Assembly: GCA_004799435.1 (NCBI GenBank)
Contig: SSMV01000045.1
Location: 1-52,390, forward strand
From: Bradyrhizobium sp.
Lineage (GTDB): Bacteria; Pseudomonadota; Alphaproteobacteria; Rhizobiales; Beijerinckiaceae
Length of the DNA stretch: 52,390 nt
Reading direction: 5' to 3'
Part shown: in pieces, positions 11,293 through 19,132 of the stretch
Position numbering within the stretch: the stretch's first letter is position 1
Layout of the letters: every line of letters begins with the position of its first letter
Program-made: the position numbers and the translations under genes
Notes under the pieces: model-generated
The model's input: only the letters and a program-made list of their open reading frames with translations
Told to the model about the DNA's origin: nothing
Database searches by the model: none

Positions 11293-14200
11293 CACTTCGC
11301 GGTCACCTCAAGCGTGCCGAAGGCGGTGCGGCCGAAGCGGTCGGGACGATACATGTCCTCCGCCGTCGCCGGCGGATAGACGTAAAGCCCCGGCGCGACG
11401 GCTCGCGCCACATAGGCGACCGAGAAGAAGGCCGACTGGCCGGACTCGCGGTCGAAAGCCGCGACGAAGCGGTCGTCGCGATATTCGCTATGCACCGGAT
11501 CGATGTCGCGTTTCAGCCAGGCGAAGGCGTCGATCGAGCCGCTGTCGAACAGGGTCGGATTGTCGATCTCGAGACCGGCGGGCAGGCGGTCGACGACCAG
11601 CAGCTTGGCGTAGCGCGCCTCGCTCTCGGTGATCTTCAGCACCACGACGACGCGCTCGTTCTGCGCCACGCTCTTGAGATCGATCTTGGCGCCGTCGAGC
11701 TTGTAGAACTCGCGCGCGATCTCATAGCCCTGCGAGGCGGCCGGATCATGCGCGACCGGCACGCCCGAGGCCGTGGTGACGAGCTCGGCCGTCGCCTTGC
11801 CCGTGTTGGCGACGGTCGCCACATTCTGGCCAAGCGCGAAGCCGCTCCATTTGCGATAGATCGCGCCCTCGACCGGCTGCCCGTCGAGCGTGAACTGGCT
11901 CAGCGCCCTGTGCTCGGCGAGCGCCTCGGCGGCGATCGTCATCCAGCCCTCTTCCTGCGTGCTGATGTAGCTGCGGGCGGCCCGGGCGCCGTCAAGCACG
12001 GCGCCGATGCGGCCGAACGGATCGCCGGGCAATTCGCTCTCGGTCAGTTCCGCTTCGGCGACCAACGCCAGCGTCGCCGCAGCGTCGCGCAGCGTCGAGC
12101 CATAGTCGGGCCGCGAGAAGCCATCGTCGCGCTCGGCGTCGAGCGCATCGAGCGCGCCGGCGAAGCCCTTGGCCGCGCGAGCGCGGTCGCCGAGCATCGC
12201 CAGCGCCGCGGCGAGCTGCGCCTTGGCGAGCGGCGTGCGGAAGACGGCCTGTTTGGTGTCGGCGAGATAGCGCAGATCGCCCGTCACCGGCCGGCCGTTG
12301 CGCGCCAGAACATAGAGCGCATAGGCGAGCGACTGGCCAGCGTTTTCGTCTGGGTCGGCGGCGTTGACCACCGTGTTGCGCAAATGGTCGAGCGCGAGAT
12401 CGAAAGCGCCCTGCGGCACGGAGAAATTGCGTTCGCGGGCGCGGGTGAGAAAATCGGTGACGAATGCGTCGAGCCAGAGATCGTCATTGTCGCTGTCGGC
12501 CGTCCACAGGCCGAAGGCGCCGTTCGAGCTTTGGCGCGTCATCTCGCGCTCGATGGCGTCCTTGATCCGACCGTCGAGATCGGGATCGACGGCGAGATGT
12601 TCGAGGCTCGCCAGCTTGTTCACATAGAGCAGCGGCATCGCGCGGCTGACAACCTGTTCGGAGCAGCCGTAAGGATAGCGGTCGAGCGCCTGCAGCAGGG
12701 CCGGCGCATCGAGCGCGCCGAAGGGCGAGGCGGCGATCGAGACCGAGCCGGTGCCCGGCACGAAATCGGCGATCAACGCATCCGAGATCGTCGCGCTTTC
12801 GCCGGCCGCCAGCGGGTGGATCGAGCGCCGATAGACGTCGGGCGCGCCGGCGGAGACGCCAAGCGGGAAGCGCTGGCCGAGCGAGATTCCGGGCCCCGTC
12901 ATCTTCACATCGATCGTCGCCGTTCCCACGCCGGCGGCGGCGATCGGCACGGCGAGGCTCAACCGCTGATGCGCGGCAAGCTTGAGGCTGCGGGTCAAGG
13001 CGTCGGCGTCGGCCGTCAACGGCCCGTGGATGTCGAGATCGAGTCGATAGTCGCCCGCGTCGCCTTCGACATTGTCAATGTCGATATGGACTTGCGAACG
13101 GTCGCCGAGATCGAGGAAGCGGGGCAGGGTGGCGGTGACGACGACGGGGTCGCGCACGATCACGGTCGCCTCGCTTGAGCCGACCTTCGACTTCGACCAG
13201 GCGACCGCCATCACTTTCACCGAGCCGTTGAAGGCCGGCAGATCGAAAGCCACCGTCGCGGCGCCGTCGGCGCCGACTTTCACCACGCCAGAGAAGAGGG
13301 CGAGCGGCGGCTGGGTCGGCAGATTGCCTTCCAGACTGCCGGAGCTGTCGCCGCCGGTCTGCAGCGCGCCGGCCTCGCCCTGCATGCCGTCGATCAGCAT
13401 GCCGTAGAGGTCGCGAATGTCGACGGCGAGCTTGCGCTGGCCGAAGAAATAGCTGCGCGGATCAGGCGTTTTATAGCTGGTGAGATTGAGGATGCCGACA
13501 TCGACCGCGGCGACGGCGATCTCCGCTTCTTCGCCAGGCGCGAGGCCGCCGATCTTGATCGGCAGGCTCATCGACTGGCGTGGCCGCGCCTTCTCCGGCG
13601 CCGTGATCGCAACGTCGAGCTTATGCGCGCTCTCGTCGATCGCGAACCAGGCCAGCCCCAGCGCACGCCCCGGCATGCGTTTGGCTTTGATGTCGAGCGG
13701 CCGATGCGTGAGCGCGATCGCATAGGCGCCGGGGCCCCAATCGGCGCCGATCTTGAACGGCACGACATTGTCGCCCTCGACGAGATCGGCGTCGATGAAT
13801 TGTTCAAGCTTGTCGCCGACCAGCGCAATGGTCGCCTTGCCCTGGAAATGCGAAGCGATGCGCAGCTTCGCCTCGTCGCCCGGCGCGTAATTGGCCTTGT
13901 CGAGCGTGACGACGGCGCTGTCGGGCGTGTCGGGCCCGGCGGTCCCCGACCAGCCGACGTCGAATGTGATGCTGGTCACTTCGCCCTCGGCCGATTTGAT
14001 GTCGAGGCGGTGGCGACCCCAGGCGACCTGAGCGCTGAATTTGGTCGGCGTCTGCGGGTCGATGTCGAGCGTCCCGGCGGCCAGCCGCTTGGACGATTTC
14101 ACCGGCTCGTAGCTCCAGCGGCCGTCGGTGCTGAACCACTGATAGTCTTCGCTAAGCTGATAGAGCGACCAGGACACGCCCTTGCGAATGGTGCGCTTGC

Positions 14201-16547
14201 CGTCGGGCGCGACCGCGATCGTCTCGAAACTGGCGAGATCGCCCTGGCCGAGGCTCTCGTCGAAATCTTCCTTGACGCCGATCATCGCGCCCTTGGCGCG
14301 CACCGGCAGCGTCGTCACGCGTTCGACCGTTCTGCCGCCGGCCTCCGCGACATCGACAATGATCTTGGCCTGCAGCGGCTTGGCCGCGCCGCCATCAGGC
14401 AGATCGACGCTGAGATCAGCGTGACCCTTGTCGTCGGTCTGCACCTTGTCGGAGAACTGGTTCTCGACGGTGGTGAACTCGTCGTCGGTGAGACCGGCGA
14501 CATAGCCGGGGAAACCGGTCAAAGCGGAATCGGCGACGGCTTCGAGCCGGATCGCGCCGGTGACGTCGAGGCCGGCGGCCGGCGCGCCATAGAGAAAGCG
14601 CGCATCGAGCGAAACATTGATCGGCTCGCCCGGCGTCGCGACGGTCTGGTCCGTCTTCAGCGCAAAATCGAGCCGCTCCGGCACGTAATCTTCGAGGAGA
14701 AACTCGGCATGGCCAATGCTCGCGCCCTTGGGATCGGCATAGGCGTCGATCTCCCATTTGCCGGGCGCGGCGTCGGAGAGCAGCGGCACGGCGACGGCGC
14801 GCCCGCCCAGACCCTGATCGGCGACGAGAATGCGTTTGTATTCGACGCCGTCGGGCCGTTTGACGACCAGCGTCAGCGGCAGGCCGGGTTTGGCTTCGCT
14901 CCTTGCGTCGCGCAGCAGCGCCGCGACGAACACGGTCTCGCCCGAGCGATAGACGCCGCGCTCGGTGTAGACGAAGGCGTCGAGCGCGCTCGGCGCGTCA
15001 CGGCCGCCGACGCCGCGATCGGTGAGATCGAAGGCGGCGGTGGCGAGATTGAGGAAGCCGTAATCGTCGCCCAGCGTCGCCGCCAGCAGGCTCGGCGCCT
15101 CGCCGCCGGTTCCGCGCGACAGGCCGGGATCGAAATCGACGCGCCCGTCGGGGCCGGACGATTTGACGGCCAGCACTTCATTGTTATGCGCGATCAGCCG
15201 AACCTCGACGCCTTGCAAGGGCAGCGCCGAGGCGAGCGAATGAACCAGCACGTGGACGCCGTCATCGCCCGATAGCGTCGTCAGTCCGAGGTCGGAGACC
15301 ACCATCCATTGCGTCGCCAGAACCGTGTCGTCGGAATCGTCGCCGCTCGGCGCCGGCGCGTTCGCGCCCTTCCACGGTTGCGCCGTCACCAGATAGACGC
15401 CGGGGTCGAGCTTGCCGACCGCCTTGAGGATTGGAAAATCAGTGACGACATCCTTGTTGAGCTCGGAGGCGACGTCCATCGTCCCGCTCCAGACCTTCAA
15501 CCCGTCCTGGGTTTCGATCTCCTTGGCGCGCGACAGCGTGATCGGCTTGAGGAAATCGTCGCGCCCCGTCTCGGCCAGCAGATTGCGGTCGCCGACGCGG
15601 TAGACGTCGATCGACACTTTGTCAGTGTTGACCGTCGTCAGCGGCGCGCCGAGCTGACCCTGACGCGGCAGCACATAGGCCTTGCCGGCGAAATGAGCCT
15701 GCGGCGAGCGGTCGCGCACATAGACTTCATAATCGGCCGGCTTGAGCAGCGCCTCGCCGACCGAAGAGGGTAGGCCCTCGCGCAGGACAATCGCATAACG
15801 CTCGCCATGCTTGACGCCTTCGACGCAGATCTGCTGATCCTCGGCCGAGATCGCGGTGTCCGCGGCGCCAGCGACGGCGATATAGGGCGTGAAGTCTGTC
15901 TTATGCGCCAGCGGCTCGGAGAAATTGAAGCAGATGCGTGGCGCGGAAGATTCATTGTCGACCTTGTAATCGACGATGCGGAAACCGTGTTTCTCACGCA
16001 GGTCCTCATAGACCTTGCGCACGTCCTCATTGTCGCGGCGATCGAGGCTGGCGTGATAGGCGTCGAGCGATGGGCGCCACATTTCGTGCCGCGCGAAGAG
16101 ATCGCCAAGCAGCGCCAGCGCCTCGGCCTGCTGCGGCGCGGCGGTCGCGTGCTGAAAGGCGGCGTAAGCGGCGGTCTGGCCATGCTCGACGAGATCGTAG
16201 CGGCCGTCCGCCTGCGCTTCGTCCGCCTGCGCGCCAAGCCTGGCGAGCGCGAGCCAGCTTGTCGAGTCTTTGGGATCGGCGATAACGGCCGCGCCGAGCA
16301 ATGTGTCGGCGGTCTTGTAGTCGCCCGCGGTTACCGCCGCGCCGGCTTCCTTGCGCAGCGCCTCGGCGCTCTTGCTCTTGACCTTGGCGCCGATCTGCGC
16401 GGTCTGTTTGCGCAGCGTCTCGTTCAGCCGCACGACATCGCTCGCGAGATCGTCGCGAACATAGGGTTTAATCGCGGTGGCCGCGATCGCCGCGCAGGCC
16501 GTGACGAGGAAAGCAAGCGCAAGCAGATGACGTGCGGCCCTGAGCAT
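11292..16547 (-). CDS. yfhM: Bacterial alpha-2-macroglobulin lipoprotein YfhM
   Basis: Large periplasmic protease trap of 1751 residues, similar in length to E. coli YfhM. The N-terminus carries a lipobox (L14-V-T-A-C18), so it is probably a lipoprotein; residue +2 is Ala, not the Asp retention signal. It has the succession of MG-type beta domains, including the bait region around DLPAFNGSVKVMAVAWS, and an intact thioester motif GCSEQ in YPYGCSEQVVSR near residue 1294, so it should trap proteases covalently. The helical thioester domain and receptor-like C-terminal domain follow. First gene of the yfhM-pbpC operon; divergent, across about 130 bases, from a peptidoglycan-binding protein gene. 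Confidence 0.96.
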   Translation of the reverse strand: MLRAARHLLALAFLVTACAAIAATAIKPYVRDDLASDVVRLNETLRKQTAQIGAKVKSKSAEALRKEAGAAVTAGDYKTADTLLGAAVIADPKDSTSWLALARLGAQADEAQADGRYDLVEHGQTAAYAAFQHATAAPQQAEALALLGDLFARHEMWRPSLDAYHASLDRRDNEDVRKVYEDLREKHGFRIVDYKVDNESSAPRICFNFSEPLAHKTDFTPYIAVAGAADTAISAEDQQICVEGVKHGERYAIVLREGLPSSVGEALLKPADYEVYVRDRSPQAHFAGKAYVLPRQGQLGAPLTTVNTDKVSIDVYRVGDRNLLAETGRDDFLKPITLSRAKEIETQDGLKVWSGTMDVASELNKDVVTDFPILKAVGKLDPGVYLVTAQPWKGANAPAPSGDDSDDTVLATQWMVVSDLGLTTLSGDDGVHVLVHSLASALPLQGVEVRLIAHNNEVLAVKSSGPDGRVDFDPGLSRGTGGEAPSLLAATLGDDYGFLNLATAAFDLTDRGVGGRDAPSALDAFVYTERGVYRSGETVFVAALLRDARSEAKPGLPLTLVVKRPDGVEYKRILVADQGLGGRAVAVPLLSDAAPGKWEIDAYADPKGASIGHAEFLLEDYVPERLDFALKTDQTVATPGEPINVSLDARFLYGAPAAGLDVTGAIRLEAVADSALTGFPGYVAGLTDDEFTTVENQFSDKVQTDDKGHADLSVDLPDGGAAKPLQAKIIVDVAEAGGRTVERVTTLPVRAKGAMIGVKEDFDESLGQGDLASFETIAVAPDGKRTIRKGVSWSLYQLSEDYQWFSTDGRWSYEPVKSSKRLAAGTLDIDPQTPTKFSAQVAWGRHRLDIKSAEGEVTSITFDVGWSGTAGPDTPDSAVVTLDKANYAPGDEAKLRIASHFQGKATIALVGDKLEQFIDADLVEGDNVVPFKIGADWGPGAYAIALTHRPLDIKAKRMPGRALGLAWFAIDESAHKLDVAITAPEKARPRQSMSLPIKIGGLAPGEEAEIAVAAVDVGILNLTSYKTPDPRSYFFGQRKLAVDIRDLYGMLIDGMQGEAGALQTGGDSSGSLEGNLPTQPPLALFSGVVKVGADGAATVAFDLPAFNGSVKVMAVAWSKSKVGSSEATVIVRDPVVVTATLPRFLDLGDRSQVHIDIDNVEGDAGDYRLDLDIHGPLTADADALTRSLKLAAHQRLSLAVPIAAAGVGTATIDVKMTGPGISLGQRFPLGVSAGAPDVYRRSIHPLAAGESATISDALIADFVPGTGSVSIAASPFGALDAPALLQALDRYPYGCSEQVVSRAMPLLYVNKLASLEHLAVDPDLDGRIKDAIEREMTRQSSNGAFGLWTADSDNDDLWLDAFVTDFLTRARERNFSVPQGAFDLALDHLRNTVVNAADPDENAGQSLAYALYVLARNGRPVTGDLRYLADTKQAVFRTPLAKAQLAAALAMLGDRARAAKGFAGALDALDAERDDGFSRPDYGSTLRDAAATLALVAEAELTESELPGDPFGRIGAVLDGARAARSYISTQEEGWMTIAAEALAEHRALSQFTLDGQPVEGAIYRKWSGFALGQNVATVANTGKATAELVTTASGVPVAHDPAASQGYEIAREFYKLDGAKIDLKSVAQNERVVVVLKITESEARYAKLLVVDRLPAGLEIDNPTLFDSGSIDAFAWLKRDIDPVHSEYRDDRFVAAFDRESGQSAFFSVAYVARAVAPGLYVYPPATAEDMYRPDRFGRTAFGTLEVTAK

Positions 16548-16676
16548 GTTTCGACCTTTGTCGCGGGGAACGGAAGGCGGCGAACGCGTGAAATGGAGAC
16601 CGTAAAGACGTCTGGCGACGGTGTGTTTACGGGACGGCCGATGCTAGCATGGCCGCGCGACACGAGGGGAGTGGGC

Positions 16677-18221
16677 ATGGGGAAAAGTCGCTGTCTGGCG
16701 GGCGGATTGCTCATGGCGCTGGCGATCGGCGGGGCATCGCCGTTGGCTTTCAGCCAACCGGCCGCTTCCCCTGACGCGCCCGCCGCTGCGACCGCGCCCG
16801 ATCCGCAGAAAAGCGCCTTCGTGGCGATGCCGGAAGCCGATCGCGCGGCGGTCCAGGAGGCGCTCGGCTGGCTCGGACTTTATAATGGGACGCTCGACGG
16901 CGCTTACGGCAAGCGCACGCGCGATTCCATCGTCGCCTATCAACAGAGCGTCGGCGCCATCGCCGATGGGGTCGTCACCCCCGTCGAATTGGACGCGTTG
17001 AAAGCGGCGACGCGGCGGGCCGAGGCGGCGGTCGATTTTGCGCTGATCGACGACAAGATTTCCGGCGTTCGCATCGGCGCGCCGATGAAGCTGTTGCTAA
17101 AATTCAAGCCGTCGAGCCCCGATACGACGCTACAGAGCGGCGACGGCGCGCTGTCGCTGATCCTCGCCGAACGCAGCCCGCCGAAGACGGCTGCGGCGGA
17201 GGATGACGGCCTCGCCGCGCTCTACGCGCAATTCGGGGCCGAGGCCGGCGATCGCAAGGTCACTTACAAGGCGCTGAAGGCCGGCGCGTTCTTCGTCGTC
17301 GCCGGGCAGGACAAGGGCGCAAGATTCTATACGCGCTATGCGCGCGCGCCGGCGGACTGGCCGCCGGGCCCGTCGCTGCGCGGCTTCACCTTTGTCTTTC
17401 CCGCCGACCGGGCCGCCGATTTCGACAAGATCGCTCTGGCGATCGCCAATGCTTTCGATCCTTTCCCCGACACGCCGGCGAGCCATGGCGCGGCGGCCAT
17501 GCGGGCGAAATCGACCCGCTCGGCGCTTGACGTTGTGCGCGTTGCCGCCGGCGCGTTGTCGCCCAGCGCGCCAACTCCCAGCCCGTCGCCCGACGCGCGC
17601 CCGACGCCGACCGCAAGCCCAGCGAGCGCCGCGCCAAGTCCGATGGCGAGCGCAACCGAATTGACCGCGACCGCGCTGCTCGTTGCGCCCGGCGAGGCGC
17701 TGACCGCGCTGCCGGCCGACAAATGCGGAACGATCACGCTCGACGGCAAGCCGGCCAAGCTCTTGCAGTCCGATCCGGCCAGCGGGCTTGTTCTGATCGG
17801 CGGCGATTTCGCCGCCGGCCAGTCGCCGACGCTGGTCGCTGGGGCGAGCGATCTTCTCGCGCTGAGCCTCGCGCCGGCGGGAGGGGGCAAAGCGAAACTC
17901 GAAGCGAGTTCCGCCGCTGTGGCGCCGCTGAGTGATGGTCGCAGCGCAATCGTCGCGGCGCTTGGCGCTGGGGCGAGCGGCGCGCCGGCTTTCGATCGCA
18001 GCGGCGCGCTGGCCGGCGTCGTTGCGGCCATCGCGACGCCGCCGCGGCGCGTCGGGACGGTGGTGCTGGCCGCGCCCTATCCCTTGATTGGCGCCGAGGC
18101 GATCGCGGCCTTTCTTCAACTTGCCGCGCCTGCCGCGCCGGCTGCAACGCCGGCGCTCGCGGCGGGCGAGATCGTCGCGCGCGAAAGCGGCCTCGTCGCC
18201 GAGGTCCAATGCCGGCCATGA
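16677..18221 (+). CDS. Secreted peptidoglycan-binding protein with degenerate trypsin-like domain
   Basis: A 514-residue exported protein. Signal peptide (GGLLMALAIGGASPLAFS, cleavage probably before QPAAS); a PG_binding_1 domain at about 54-110 (VQEALGWLGLYNGTLDGAYG); an unassigned domain at about 120-290; a Pro/Ser/Thr linker (about 294-327); and a C-terminal module resembling a trypsin-fold protease. In that module the Ser motif is GASGAPAFDRSG near residue 434, but the place where proteases have TNAHVV reads LTALPADK, and the usual catalytic Asp block (DLALL) reads SGLVL, so His and Asp appear lost. The ATG at 16677 has GAGGGGAG upstream; an open frame back to 15807 is only antisense to yfhM. 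It overlaps murI at its end. The role is inferred to be peptidoglycan or protease related. Confidence 0.8.
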   Translation: MGKSRCLAGGLLMALAIGGASPLAFSQPAASPDAPAAATAPDPQKSAFVAMPEADRAAVQEALGWLGLYNGTLDGAYGKRTRDSIVAYQQSVGAIADGVVTPVELDALKAATRRAEAAVDFALIDDKISGVRIGAPMKLLLKFKPSSPDTTLQSGDGALSLILAERSPPKTAAAEDDGLAALYAQFGAEAGDRKVTYKALKAGAFFVVAGQDKGARFYTRYARAPADWPPGPSLRGFTFVFPADRAADFDKIALAIANAFDPFPDTPASHGAAAMRAKSTRSALDVVRVAAGALSPSAPTPSPSPDARPTPTASPASAAPSPMASATELTATALLVAPGEALTALPADKCGTITLDGKPAKLLQSDPASGLVLIGGDFAAGQSPTLVAGASDLLALSLAPAGGGKAKLEASSAAVAPLSDGRSAIVAALGAGASGAPAFDRSGALAGVVAAIATPPRRVGTVVLAAPYPLIGAEAIAAFLQLAAPAAPAATPALAAGEIVARESGLVAEVQCRP

Positions 18222-19054
18222 ACGAAGTCGCGGTGAACAGAAAACGTCGCGCGCTGGTGTTCGATTCCGGGATCGGCGGCCTGACCGTCTTCGCGCCGAT
18301 CGCCGAGACGCGCCCCGATCTCGATCTTGTTTACGCGGCCGACGACGCCTTCTTTCCCTATGGCGCGCTCAGCGAAGCCGCCCTCGTCGCCCGGGTTGGC
18401 GCCGTGACGGCCGAGCTGATCGAGAAATTTTCGCCCGATCTCGTGGTCATCGCCTGCAACACGGCTTCGACGCTGGTGCTGGCGCCGCTACGGGCCGCCT
18501 ATCCGGCATTGCCGTTTGTCGGGACGGTGCCGGCGATCAAGCCGGCGGCCGAGGCCTCACAAAGTCGCATAATCAGCGTGCTGGCGACGCCCGGCACGGT
18601 GGCGCGCGACTATACCCGCGCCCTGCTGCGCGATTTTGCCGGCGATTGCGACGCGACGCTGGTCGGCGCGCCCAAGCTCGCCGCGCTGGCGGAGCGGTTT
18701 CTGCGCGGCGAGCCGGTCAATGATTCCGATATCGCGCGCGAAATCGCGCCCTGTTTCGTCGAGCGGGATGGGCGCAGAACCGACCAGATCGTGCTGGCCT
18801 GCACGCATTTTCCGATCCTGATCGAGCCACTGCGCCGCCTTGCGCCCTGGCCGGTGACTTTCGTCGATCCGGCGCCGGCGATCGCCCGCCGGGTCGACGC
18901 GCTTCTCGGCCCCGGCGCGATGGCGACGATCGCCAGCCGTCCGTTTCCGGCTGTCTTCACCAGCGGACGGCCGCCCTCGCCGAAATTGCAAAAGGCCTTG
19001 CGCCGTCTTGGCCTGACGGCTACCTCGGCGGGCGAGCGCGCCCCGGCCGTCTGA
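18209..19054 (+). CDS. murI: Glutamate racemase
   Basis: Makes D-glutamate for peptidoglycan precursors in the cytoplasm. The two catalytic cysteines are in IACNTAST (near residue 83) and ACTHFPIL (near 198), and the N-terminal VFDSGIGGLTV motif is typical. About 281 residues, the normal length. Two ATGs are possible: 18209, which overlaps the previous gene by 13 bases, and 18218, whose ATGA overlaps its stop codon; the second looks like classic translational coupling. The link with the peptidoglycan-binding gene in front and pbpC beyond makes this a cell-wall neighbourhood. Confidence 0.96.
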   Translation: MPAMNEVAVNRKRRALVFDSGIGGLTVFAPIAETRPDLDLVYAADDAFFPYGALSEAALVARVGAVTAELIEKFSPDLVVIACNTASTLVLAPLRAAYPALPFVGTVPAIKPAAEASQSRIISVLATPGTVARDYTRALLRDFAGDCDATLVGAPKLAALAERFLRGEPVNDSDIAREIAPCFVERDGRRTDQIVLACTHFPILIEPLRRLAPWPVTFVDPAPAIARRVDALLGPGAMATIASRPFPAVFTSGRPPSPKLQKALRRLGLTATSAGERAPAV

Positions 19055-19132
19055 TCGAAAAGCGAGGGCGGGGACGCAGGCGGCTGGCGGGGGCTCTCCG
19101 CCTGGCGCGGGAGCAATCGAGAGGCCGCCGGA

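Noticed and set aside
13623..15275. A 550-codon open frame on the plus strand inside yfhM
   Set aside because: Antisense to a clear alpha-2-macroglobulin gene; Arg/Asp/Gly-rich translation typical of the complementary strand of GC-rich genes.
15807..16676. Upstream extension of the peptidoglycan-binding gene to 804 residues
   Set aside because: It runs antisense through yfhM; a good ribosome-binding site and signal peptide begin at 16677.
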